A stretch of 57,165 bases of DNA from Pilasporangium apinafurcum. Its lineage: Eukaryota; Oomycota; Peronosporomycetes; Pythiales; Pythiaceae. Position 1 is the first letter of the stretch. Each line of letters starts with the position of its first letter. The notes under the pieces are model-generated. The model made no database searches. It worked only from the letters and a program-made list of their open reading frames with translations, and was not told where the DNA came from. Location: assembly GCA_001600495.1 (NCBI GenBank), contig BCKE01000016.1, forward strand, positions 312,831 through 369,995. Direction: 5' to 3'. The translations under genes and the position numbers were made by a program. Shown one piece after another: positions 48,330-57,165 of this stretch.

Positions 48330-49290
48330 GAATTTCGAGGTGCAGCGTTGCTCTCTATGTGTCAATTGGGATCAGGGAAAGAAAACGTGCTGTATGGAGA
48401 GTATGGATGCATATTAGAGGATTTTCTTCATGAGTTTTACTTATGTTTGCATAGTTTAATACAATACATGGTCTTGTACTTGAGTATCCATTCTCCATTT
48501 CGTTTGCTACTTTATATTTCAGAATATCAGAAGCCATGTTGTCATTGTCATTGAAGCCATTCTGTGTTGTCCTCATTCAATGTTTGGCTGGTCCAACTTT
48601 GTGATGATATTTCATTTTCTATCTTGAGTTTACATCCAAGTACAATCTCAGACTTGTCGTGTGACGTCATAGTTCACATTGAAATCTGAAGCAGCATTGG
48701 ATGGGCAGGCAGGGACGCGATTTGGTGAGAAAGCTGCCATCTACTTTTAGTCTGAGAGGAGAGACTTTGTTTCGATTGGTGGGATGGAGATTCACGTGTT
48801 TTCAATTCCTCAGCAAGTCAAGACGCGTGTCTGGCTGATCCATCAGACATCGTTGACGTAAAACTCATTTCCTGTTTTTTACGCACAAAGTTCAGAAAAT
48901 CTGCCTATCCGGATGATGTGTCGCAGTGGTTTTTGGTTTTTTTTTGTGGTTTTTGGTTCGTGCGGTGTGGACGACGCAGCCATTCCAGCCAATCAACGTC
49001 GCCCATCCCACTGGATCAGTAGAAGTTGGGCGTAATAATCACCGATGGTTACGCCACTAAAGCGCTACAACCTGCCAAAAAATCGTTGATGCAACAACTT
49101 CGTCTCTCTACATCACAGCTCATGATCTGTTGATGGATCATATGTTCGTCTCTACGCATGACATGTATCAATCTCTCTCTCTCTCTCTCGTGTCTCCACT
49201 CGTTTGCCCCCATTTGTGGAGACAATCTCATTCCCACATTTGCCTCCTCGTGCACGGTCACCCACACGAAATTGATAACCGCACGTAAAG
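48330..49290. other. Intergenic between the tandem PDR genes
   Basis: It contains T/G-rich low complexity near 48930-48960 and a TC microsatellite near 49170. No gene is recognised. It serves as terminator of transporter 1 and promoter of transporter 2. Confidence 0.5.
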
Positions 49291-52200
49291 ATGGCAATCC
49301 CATCAAAGGACGACCAAGGCATATCGTCCAAACCTACGATTGAATACCATAATGCAAAGACACTACTAGCACATGGACCAGATGAACTGCATGGACACAT
49401 CTCCAGTAGAGTCGAAATCGCGTTGGGCAAGTCGCTCCCGCAAATGGAAGTGCGGTTCCACAACATTTCCCTTACGGCTAAGATCCCAGTCTCGGATGAC
49501 AACAACAAGAACCGCTCGGCGGAACTACCAACGATCGCAAACCACCTCAAAAAATCTGCTGGCAAGTTCTCGACAAAGAAGCACGTCGGTACCAAGCAGA
49601 TCTTGAAAAATGTAAGCGGGGTGCTTAAACCTGGCACCATCACATTGGTTCTGGGCCAGCCTGGGTCCGGCAAGTCTGCACTTATGAAGCTACTAAGTGG
49701 CCGGTTCCCCATGCAGAAGAATATCTCACTCGAGGGAGATATCTCTTATAATGGAACACCACGTGAAGAACTCGCAAAACGGCTGCCGCAGTTTGTCGCC
49801 TACGTGACGCAACGCGACAAGCACTTCCCCACCCTCACCGTCAAGGAAACGCTCGAGTTTGCACATGCGTGCTGTGGTGGCGAACTTTCGAACCGAGTGG
49901 CGCAGCACTTTGTGAATGGCACACCCGAAGAGAACAAGGCTGCCTTGGATGCTGCACGCGCACTCTACAAACATTTCCCGGACGTTGTAATTCAACAATT
50001 GGGACTGGAAAACTGTCAGGACACGATTGTCGGTAATGCCATGCTGCGTGGTGTCTCTGGTGGTGAACGCAAGCGCGTCACAACCGGTGAAATGCAGTTC
50101 GGCAACAAGTACGTCACGCTCATGGACGAGATCAGTACGGGGCTCGATAGTGCCGCGACGTTCGATATTATTACGACACAGCGCAGTATCGCCAAGAAAT
50201 TCCGCAAGACCATCGTCATTTCACTATTGCAGCCTTCGCCGGAAGTTTTTGCGCTCTTCGACAATGTGATGATTTTAAACGAAGGCCAGCTTATGTATCA
50301 CGGCCCTATTGACCAAGTCGTCCAGTATTTCGCTGACTTGGGGTTCGTTTGCCCTCCACGTCGAGATGTTGCAGACTTCCTCTTAGATTTGGGCACTGAT
50401 CAGCAGTATCAATACCAAATATCGAACTATCCAAGTGACAAGGCTATGCCACGGCGAGCAAGTGAATTTGCGGCGCTCTTCGTACGCTCATCTATTCATG
50501 ACAAGATGCTCGAGGATCTGAACCGTCCATTTGATCCCTTGTTACTGCAAGACAAGGAGAAGCATGTCGATCCATTACCAGAGTTTCACCAAAACTTTTG
50601 GGAAAGCACAGCGACGCTCATGGCGCGCCAGACCAAGGTCACCCTGCGTAATACGGCGTTCTTAAAGGGCAGAGGCATCATGGTCGTCATCATGGGGCTC
50701 ATGTACTCGAGTGTATTTTACCAATTCGACGTTGCTAATGCACAAGTGGTGATGGGTATCATTTTTGCTGCAGTTTTGTTCCTGGCACTAGGCCAAGCAT
50801 CTCAGATTCCGACTTTCTTGGCCGCAAGAGATGTCTACTACAAACAACGTGCAGCCAATTTCTTCCGCACATCGTCTTATGTGCTTTCGAGTTCGGTCAG
50901 TCAATTACCATTGGCATTGATGGAGAGTGTGCTGTTCGGAACACTCGTGTACTGGATGTGTGGATTTGTGCCCACGGCTCAGGCGTACTTGATCTACGAA
51001 CTGATGCTGTTCGTGACCAACTTGGCATTTGCGGCCTGGTTCTTCTTCTTGTCCTCGGTGTCTCCAGACTTGCACGTCGCCAAACCATTGTCCATGGTGT
51101 CAGTGCTCTTTTTCATCCTGTTTGCTGGCTTTGTAGTGTCTAAAAACCAAATTCCGGACTATTTCATCTGGATTTACTGGATCAACCCCATTGCATGGTG
51201 CATTCGCAGTTTGGCCGTCAACCAATACCGCGATGATCGCTTTGAAGTGTGTGTCTACGATAACGTGGATTACTGTTCGAATTACAACATGAAGATGGGG
51301 GAATATTCGCTCAGTTTGTTCGAAGTGCCCTCGGAGAAGGAATGGCTCTGGTATGGCATGATCTTCATGGCATTCACCTACATTTTCTTCATGGCATTAT
51401 CCTACTTTGCCTTGGAATATCACCGCTATGAAAGCCCCGAAAACGTAACAGTCGACGGTGAAGATGACGATCATTTCCGTATGAGTGATGAAGAATATGG
51501 ACTAGTACAAACACCAACAGGCTCCCACGTTGATGTGATCTTAGAAGTCAAGGAATCCCGCGAGAAAAACTTCATTCCTATCACTGTCGCATTTAAAGAT
51601 CTTTGGTACACTGTCCCTGACCCAGCTCAACCAAAAGAGACGATCGATTTGCTGAAAGGAATCAGTGGTTATGCTTTGCCTGGCACAATCACTGCCTTGA
51701 TGGGATCTTCAGGTGCTGGTAAAACGACATTGATGGATGTGATTGCTGGCAGAAAGACTGGTGGCAAGATTCGTGGTCAAATCTTACTGAACGGGTACGA
51801 AGCAACCGACTTGGCTATTCGTCGATCCACGGGTTACTGTGAACAAATGGATATCCATTCGGAAGCTGCGACTATTCGAGAAGCATTGACATTCAGTGCT
51901 TTTCTTCGTCAAGGTGCTGATATTCCAGATAGTAAGAAGTACGATTCGGTGAATGAGTGTTTGGATTTGTTGGATCTGCATCCAATTGCAGATCAAATCA
52001 TTCGTGGTAGCTCTGTGGAACAGATGAAGCGGTTGACAATCGGTGTAGAATTGGCTGCACAACCGAGTGTGATTTTCTTGGATGAACCTACGAGTGGTTT
52101 GGACGCTCGATCAGCAAAGGTGATTATGGATGGTGTGCGTAAAGTGGCAAACACTGGTCGCACGATCTTGTGTACTATTCATCAACCTTCATCTGAAGTA

Positions 52201-53403
52201 TTCCAAGTGTTTGATAGTTTATTGTTGTTGAAGCGTGGTGGTGAGACGGTGTTTTTCGGTGACTTGGGTGAAAATTCGAGTGAGTTGATCAACTACTTTG
52301 AATCGATTGAGAATGTGACAAAGTTGGAAGATGGATATAATCCAGCGACTTGGATGTTGGAAGTGATTGGTGCTGGTGTTGGCAATGATAATGGGAAGAA
52401 TACCGATTTCGTTTCAATTTTCCAAGCAAGTGAGCATAAGCGTATTTTAGATGAAAACCTGAATCGTGAGGGTATCTCTCGTCCAGCAGTTGGTGTTCCA
52501 GCTTTAGAATTTGGGAAGAAGCGTGCTGCGACAGAGATGACACAGATGAAGTTCTTGGTCATGCGTTTCTTCCAGATGTACTGGCGTACTCCATCGTATA
52601 ACTTGACTCGTTTCATCATCTCTCTCATCTTGGCGCTGCTGTTCGGCTTGGTCTACATCAATGCGGAATACTCGACTTATCAGGGCATTAATGGTGGTGT
52701 CGGTATGGTCTTTTTGTCGACTGTGTTCATCGGCATCATTTCCTTCAATAGTGTGCTTCCCATTGCCTCAGAAGAACGTGCCTCTTTCTACCGTGAACGA
52801 GCCTCGCAGACCTACAATGCATTGTGGTATTTTGTAGGCTCAACCGTTGCTGAAATCCCTTATGTCTTCCTCAGCACACTCTTGTTTACCGCGGTGTTCT
52901 ACCCCATGGTGGGATTCACCGGCGCTAGCCGCTTCTTCTTCTACTGGCTCAACACGGCATTGCATGTGCTGCTGCAGACTTACATCGGGCAGTTTTTGTC
53001 CTACTTCATGCCCAGTGTGGAAGTCGCGGCAATCATCGGTGTGCTATTGAACTCGATCTTCATCTTGTTCATGGGCTTCAATCCGCCGGGTGATTCCATT
53101 CCAACGGGGTACAAGTGGCTCTACCACATCACGCCTCAAAAATATACTATGTCGATCCTCACAGCCATTATCTTTGGTGACTGCCCCAGCGATGGTGTTG
53201 GTAGTGAACTGGGCTGCCAACAGATTCTGAACGCACCCGCGACCATTCCAGAGGGATTGAGCGTCAAGCAGTATGTCGAAAGCGTGTTCTTGATGAAGCA
53301 CAGCAACATTTGGCGGGATTTCGGGATCATCATCGCATTTATCGTCATCTTCCGTGTACTGGCGTTGCTGTCATTGCGCTATGTCAATCACCAAAAGAGA
53401 TAG
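49291..53403 (+). CDS. Full-size ABCG/PDR-type ABC transporter 2
   Basis: The protein has 1370 residues and is intronless, with the ATG at 49291. It has the same NBD-TMD-NBD-TMD layout as transporter 1 and the same motifs: GQPGSGKS, SGGERKRVTTG, LMDEISTGLD, GSSGAGKTT and FLDEPTSGLD. Both proteins end in VNHQKR. The N-terminal half and last membrane domain are clearly diverged from transporter 1, while residues about 740-1104 (NBD2 with its flanks) are identical. The NBD2 signature is SSVEQMKRLTIG here too, as expected if one copy overwrote the other. Probably a plasma-membrane efflux pump for xenobiotics or host defence compounds; the diverged membrane domains suggest different substrates. 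Confidence 0.95.
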   Translation: MAIPSKDDQGISSKPTIEYHNAKTLLAHGPDELHGHISSRVEIALGKSLPQMEVRFHNISLTAKIPVSDDNNKNRSAELPTIANHLKKSAGKFSTKKHVGTKQILKNVSGVLKPGTITLVLGQPGSGKSALMKLLSGRFPMQKNISLEGDISYNGTPREELAKRLPQFVAYVTQRDKHFPTLTVKETLEFAHACCGGELSNRVAQHFVNGTPEENKAALDAARALYKHFPDVVIQQLGLENCQDTIVGNAMLRGVSGGERKRVTTGEMQFGNKYVTLMDEISTGLDSAATFDIITTQRSIAKKFRKTIVISLLQPSPEVFALFDNVMILNEGQLMYHGPIDQVVQYFADLGFVCPPRRDVADFLLDLGTDQQYQYQISNYPSDKAMPRRASEFAALFVRSSIHDKMLEDLNRPFDPLLLQDKEKHVDPLPEFHQNFWESTATLMARQTKVTLRNTAFLKGRGIMVVIMGLMYSSVFYQFDVANAQVVMGIIFAAVLFLALGQASQIPTFLAARDVYYKQRAANFFRTSSYVLSSSVSQLPLALMESVLFGTLVYWMCGFVPTAQAYLIYELMLFVTNLAFAAWFFFLSSVSPDLHVAKPLSMVSVLFFILFAGFVVSKNQIPDYFIWIYWINPIAWCIRSLAVNQYRDDRFEVCVYDNVDYCSNYNMKMGEYSLSLFEVPSEKEWLWYGMIFMAFTYIFFMALSYFALEYHRYESPENVTVDGEDDDHFRMSDEEYGLVQTPTGSHVDVILEVKESREKNFIPITVAFKDLWYTVPDPAQPKETIDLLKGISGYALPGTITALMGSSGAGKTTLMDVIAGRKTGGKIRGQILLNGYEATDLAIRRSTGYCEQMDIHSEAATIREALTFSAFLRQGADIPDSKKYDSVNECLDLLDLHPIADQIIRGSSVEQMKRLTIGVELAAQPSVIFLDEPTSGLDARSAKVIMDGVRKVANTGRTILCTIHQPSSEVFQVFDSLLLLKRGGETVFFGDLGENSSELINYFESIENVTKLEDGYNPATWMLEVIGAGVGNDNGKNTDFVSIFQASEHKRILDENLNREGISRPAVGVPALEFGKKRAATEMTQMKFLVMRFFQMYWRTPSYNLTRFIISLILALLFGLVYINAEYSTYQGINGGVGMVFLSTVFIGIISFNSVLPIASEERASFYRERASQTYNALWYFVGSTVAEIPYVFLSTLLFTAVFYPMVGFTGASRFFFYWLNTALHVLLQTYIGQFLSYFMPSVEVAAIIGVLLNSIFILFMGFNPPGDSIPTGYKWLYHITPQKYTMSILTAIIFGDCPSDGVGSELGCQQILNAPATIPEGLSVKQYVESVFLMKHSNIWRDFGIIIAFIVIFRVLALLSLRYVNHQKR
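51508..52602 (+). repeat. 1095-bp direct repeat inside PDR transporter 2
   Basis: Partner of 46434-47528. The boundaries fall in coding sequence before and after NBD2, and the gene spacing is unchanged, as expected for non-reciprocal conversion. Confidence 0.9.
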
Positions 53404-53678
53404 ATTAAAAAAATTTATGTGCATAATCTAAATAGACTGATTAAACTCCCCTATGGTGTATCTAGCGATTTATTACAGTTTATTACTTCTACAACTGAAT
53501 ATGATTGTTGTTCTGCTTGCTCATCATGCCTTTATACCCTGTGAAGCATCACTCTAGATACCACTCATAATTTCTGTTTTCTGGGTGGAAAGAGGTCCAA
53601 TTATAAAAGGAGGAAATTCTGCTTCTCCTGTTCTTTTGTTGTGAACAGTGAACACACATCCATGCATGAGATACCGAG

Positions 53679-54419
53679 ATGTCAGAATTAAATCCGTCAT
53701 CTACAGATCATCCATCCTCTACCGCCATACAGGTCACCCTCATGAAGCTCCACAGATTGATTGTATGGATTATGACAGTCTTGCTGATAATTATTAGACA
53801 CATCGCGACTGGATACGTGACGTGGAGCTCGTTCACAGATGCGAATTGTTCTGGTGTGCCGATGATGTTTAGTCAAACAGCACCAGAAGAACCCTGCAAG
53901 TCCACGGAGACCTGTTATGAACTAATCTCATACTATAAGACAATCAATAGATCAGACAGTGTCTATAAAGGTGTCAGCTATGGCTGTACATCGAGTGACG
54001 AATTTTCCAAGTTTAGCGAGGTTTACGGAAACGCACCCTACCTCGTGATAGAAGAATATTGGACGGATGGCTGCGTGAATGGTTCGCAGCGCAAGGCACT
54101 TCTCGCGGACGGGAGCTGCTTGGGTGACTACAGCCCATACACATTCCAAATAGTAGTAAATACTGATGGTTCAGTCGACATCATCCAGTTTAACAATCTC
54201 AACTGTAGTGCAGGCGGTGAGAGCGATGTGTACAACATCTCCAGCACTGATGTGGAGAATCATAGCTGCCACAATCTCGATAAAAAGTACTACCTTTTTC
54301 TCGACGGTGCTTTGGTAGGCGCACCGATAGTGGTTTCATCTGCCGCAGATGCTACTGCATTTGCCGTCTCGATGGGAATTTTCGTTTTTGCCAGTTTGCC
54401 GATGGTTTTCCAACTTTAG
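53679..54419 (+). CDS. Secreted or surface cysteine-containing protein, family unknown
   Basis: The frame gives 246 residues from an ATG at 53679. A second ATG at 53742 (MKLHRLIVWIMTVLLIII) would begin a conventional signal peptide and may be the true start; from 53679 the hydrophobic segment sits at about 28-40. The body has ten spaced cysteines, starting with ANCSGVP and ESCK-like C-x-x-x-x-x-C units, and N-x-S/T sites, as in extracellular domains. The C terminus (about 222-246) is hydrophobic with a small Ser/Ala stretch before it, as in GPI-anchored proteins. Similar ectodomains occur in oomycete secreted proteins and receptor-like kinases, but no kinase follows here. Function unknown. 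Confidence 0.7.
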   Translation: MSELNPSSTDHPSSTAIQVTLMKLHRLIVWIMTVLLIIIRHIATGYVTWSSFTDANCSGVPMMFSQTAPEEPCKSTETCYELISYYKTINRSDSVYKGVSYGCTSSDEFSKFSEVYGNAPYLVIEEYWTDGCVNGSQRKALLADGSCLGDYSPYTFQIVVNTDGSVDIIQFNNLNCSAGGESDVYNISSTDVENHSCHNLDKKYYLFLDGALVGAPIVVSSAADATAFAVSMGIFVFASLPMVFQL

Positions 54420-55799
54420 TGGATATAATTTGTACGTCCACATACCAAGTCACTACAAGGCAGGATGCCAGAACTAATTCATTGGCCAACGTTATATAAT
54501 ATAAAGAGAAATAGCACTTCTCTTATGGATACTAACTAGGCTGAAATGGTAAATATGAACAGCTTCATGCTGTTCCTATGGAGATAGATTGTGTCTGCGA
54601 TGATAATGCAAAGTGATCCACGCGTACGTAATTAGGCGGAATACGAACATGGTGCATCCAATCGCAATTAGAGGACGTGCGGACCAACTTCTTGCATACA
54701 AATCAGTGATGTAACAGTGTACAGTGGTGGTCGACTATAAACTATTGTCTAGATCATCAACGGGGTTTACCAACTGGACGCATCAGTGCATAATGTACGA
54801 GGGAACAGTAGCGCCTATGTTGGAGCATTTTCAAGTGTATCAATGTGTTAGCTGTGCTTTAATTGTCGCTTACGAGGATGAGTAAGATTTCGTTTTGATC
54901 GTTGGCCTAATATTGATGAAGCATGCAAAGTGGTGTGATTTATTATGTAGGAAACGTGGATCAATTTAAATATTAGGTTATGGATGTGATAGTACAACTG
55001 ATTTGTGCTGTAACTAATACAGCACACACTCAAAGTTTGAATTTGAACTGCCTCCAAGGATCTTAGTTCACCATAGCACCGGTCGTCTCGACATTGATGT
55101 GTCGACAGCGCAAAACAAAGGAGCACTTCAATTTATGTATTAGTTGCAAGTATCACTTAGAAAACGCTGCTAGTATCTCGCAATTGTTGAAATACTTTGA
55201 CATCAGCGAGAAGAGTCAAGTGTAACCAACTAGTCTGCTGAATCTACTCTCCCGAAATCCTCTCCCCCATGTTCGAGGCATGCGTATCTCCCTGTTGTCC
55301 GCAGTCAAATGACTCATGGAAATGATAATGACGTATGCCATCAAGCTTTTCCTGTCTCTCAATATCAGCAACGTTTTCTTCTAGTTTGCAGTAACATGCC
55401 GCAGATGCCTCACGTTTGTGTACTATATACGACCGGAGACAAAAGGCATCATACTTGAAGAAATTGAAGACTTGTTTTATCTAAGCGGTAGCAGGAGGTT
55501 GCCTGTCTCTCCTGGTATTGTTAAAGATAATACCTCTGCGAGTGCGGGTTATTACCAAAGGCATCGAAAATGTCACCATAAAAATTCCTAAGATGTTCCC
55601 TCACATTTGCTTTCGGGGTTTGTTCTAATGCCATAGCGTATGGCTATCCTAAAAGAGGGACAAGCCTCCCTGTGGGCACTCGTGGACGCTTGTTATTCTT
55701 TCTACGTTCTGCAAGCTAATCAACTTGCGCTAGAGATTGCAGTTGGATCATAATTACTACCAGCATTGTCTAGCTTTTCTTCTGTGGTCACGTCTGTAC
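54420..55799. other. Intergenic, no supported gene
   Basis: The stretch is AT-rich with frequent stops and no family recognised. It separates the last gene from a transposase relic. Confidence 0.4.
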
Positions 55800-56350
55800 A
55801 GGTAGCAACTTCTTACTTACCGAGTTCACACTTCCTGAAAACAAGCACCAATCAACACCATTGAGTGATGCTGCTAAGATCAACGAATGTAAATTTCCTC
55901 GTCTTCCTGGTTTTCTCACAATAGTTATCTAATCCTTCACACTTCATGCATACTTTCGGCTGTGATTGAGAAAGAATGCTGCTTCATCCAATGCTATCCA
56001 CTTTTTCCCTGTATGTTTGGACAATGATGACAAAAAATGGCGTTGTTGTGTGCTACAGGCTTCTTGATAAGCAATGGAAGCCTTTTTTGTACATGATTTT
56101 ATGTTCTAGCAAGATGCGCTGAACTGTTCGTAGAGAGACATCAACGTCATACGTATTTTTCACGAATACAACTCCGTCAGCAAGTGTGCCTGTATTACGA
56201 TTGAGAAAAAAATTGACGAGTTGGTTGCGCTGGTTGTCGTTCAATTTTCGCAGATGAGATCGATTGAGAGGTCGTGCTGCAAACTTAACACCACTGAGCC
56301 AATATTGAACGGTTTGTTTGCTTATATCAAGAATCTCAGCAATCTAGTTG
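55800..56350 (-). pseudogene. Decayed DDE transposase (Tc1/mariner-IS630-like)
   Basis: Read on the minus strand from about 56340, an N-terminal helix-turn-helix region is readable: QTVQYWLSG, then KLNDNQRNQLVNFF, then SLRTVQRILLEHKI. This is the pattern of IS630/Tc1/mariner transposases. After a stop near 56055, pieces in other frames continue with WIALDE-AAFF, resembling the first catalytic D-E motif, and SLILAASLNGVD-like words typical of the strand before the second aspartate. Several frameshifts and stops make it inactive. Terminal repeats were not found. Confidence 0.65.
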
Positions 56351-57165
56351 AGGGTGAATCCTTGGATCCGAAGACGGAAACAAATTTATCGTTCAACAAT
56401 TGATTTCATGGCTATATATTTTTATGGATAAAAAAGGTGACATTTTCGCTGCAACCCGTAATAACGTTCGAGTTGCTTTTGTGCCAGCATAAATGTGCTA
56501 GCTTTTCTTATTATTATTTTAACAAATAGTAGGAGCCAATTGGTAGCTTTGAGATGCCATTCAATAAAATATGTAGCATTGGATGTTTATTGATAGTGCG
56601 CGACAGCGTCGAGAGTGATAATCCGTTGTAGTGTCTTCAGTTTGAAATGTTTTGAATTAAAAATTTACCACTAGATTTTTTAAATCATCGTACGTTGGTT
56701 CATACAGTTGATAGCTGATCTCTCGTTTTACTGGCATAACTAAGTGGGAGATTTTTTTTGCCAACCATATCGCACTTTAGACGAGGTAAACCGATGATGA
56801 AGATGATGCATATAGTAACTCGGATGTTGATCTCGATTCGTCTGTGGAGGATGAATTAGACAACTAGCATAGTGAAATCAAGTTTAAGTTTTGTCTCGAT
56901 TTCTTTTACGTTTGAATTGTGCTTATAGTCGAGTGTGTGCTTTCCTGACTCAAAAAAAGTGTACTTTAACAGTAACACAATGCAATGTCTATTTGAGTTT
57001 TCACCCTTGATGCTGTCGACCGCTATGAAGCTAAATCAACCGACTGACAAATTAACAAGCAATCCGCGAGCCAACGGTGCCAGTTTTCAGTTGTTTTCCT
57101 AAACTCAAAAAATCCGCAACTGCCTTTTAGCACATAATATTTTGGCATAGGATAGTTTTTTATTT
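56351..57165. other. AT-rich end of window, no supported gene
   Basis: An acidic run (DDEDDAYSNSDVDLDSS) is readable on plus near 56790-56860, preceded by stops. Acidic N termini of this kind occur in piggyBac-like transposases, but nothing else supports that reading. Confidence 0.35.

Noticed and set aside
49165-49195. TC microsatellite upstream of PDR transporter 2, and the GA run near 33700
   Set aside because: Simple repeats, common in non-coding DNA, with no further structure.
1-57165. CRISPR array or prokaryotic operon structure
   Set aside because: No regularly spaced repeats were seen. Genes have spliceosomal introns and eukaryotic families, so prokaryotic models do not apply.

Overview
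The window reads as nuclear DNA of an oomycete, most likely of the Peronosporales/Pythiales group. It carries three elicitin-type secreted proteins, a family restricted to those organisms. It also has full-size PDR-type ABC transporters, a FYVE-like/GAF architecture common in oomycetes, mostly intron-poor genes with short GT-AG introns (57 to 91 nt where I could place them), and a CCP5-like tubulin deglutamylase expected in a flagellate. There are no operons, Shine-Dalgarno sites or CRISPR arrays, and I saw no tRNA or rRNA gene.

Layout. 1-18.2 kb is a repeat-rich accessory block. Two paralogous orphan proteins (818-3004 and 16003-18207) bracket a head-to-head inverted pair of START-like/FYVE-like/GAF genes (5061-7088 and 9527-11563) and several dead mobile elements. 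The dead elements include a nearly full-length but broken Fanzor-type (eukaryotic TnpB-like) nuclease at 13392-15207 and small relics of a second TnpB/OrfB-like family. 18.5-33.1 kb is mostly housekeeping: cytosolic carboxypeptidase, an NADPH-oxidase/ferric-reductase flavocytochrome, two three-exon Mpo1-like (DUF962) genes, a six-exon FUSC/ALMT-like membrane protein with two EF-hands, and a two-exon PIG-L family deacetylase. 35.4-38.5 kb is an elicitin cluster of three genes in tandem. 38.9-41.6 kb encodes an FHA-CHAT-NTPase protein. 43.3-54.4 kb has an Acr2/Cdc25-type rhodanese, two tandem PDR transporters and a secreted cysteine-rich protein. The last 2.7 kb holds a decayed DDE (Tc1/mariner-IS630-like) transposase.

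Three themes stand out. (1) TnpB/Fanzor relics occur at four places, and a terminal motif (TTARCCTTTATTYCCC) recurs at three places, two of them beside perfect or near-perfect palindromes. (2) Two unrelated gene pairs each share a block of more than 1 kb with no difference that I found, set inside otherwise diverged paralogs, which is the signature of recent gene conversion. The blocks are 1375 bp inverted and 1095 bp direct. (3) The FHA-CHAT-NTPase protein combines a caspase-like protease with a STAND-like ATPase and a phosphopeptide-binding module, and is the best candidate here for an undescribed signalling or immunity-like system.

Many open frames begin at non-ATG codons in the raw sequence. 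I moved starts to the first supported ATG, and I rebuilt the spliced genes by matching GT-AG sites and codon phase. All family names are from motif recognition only; no database search was run.
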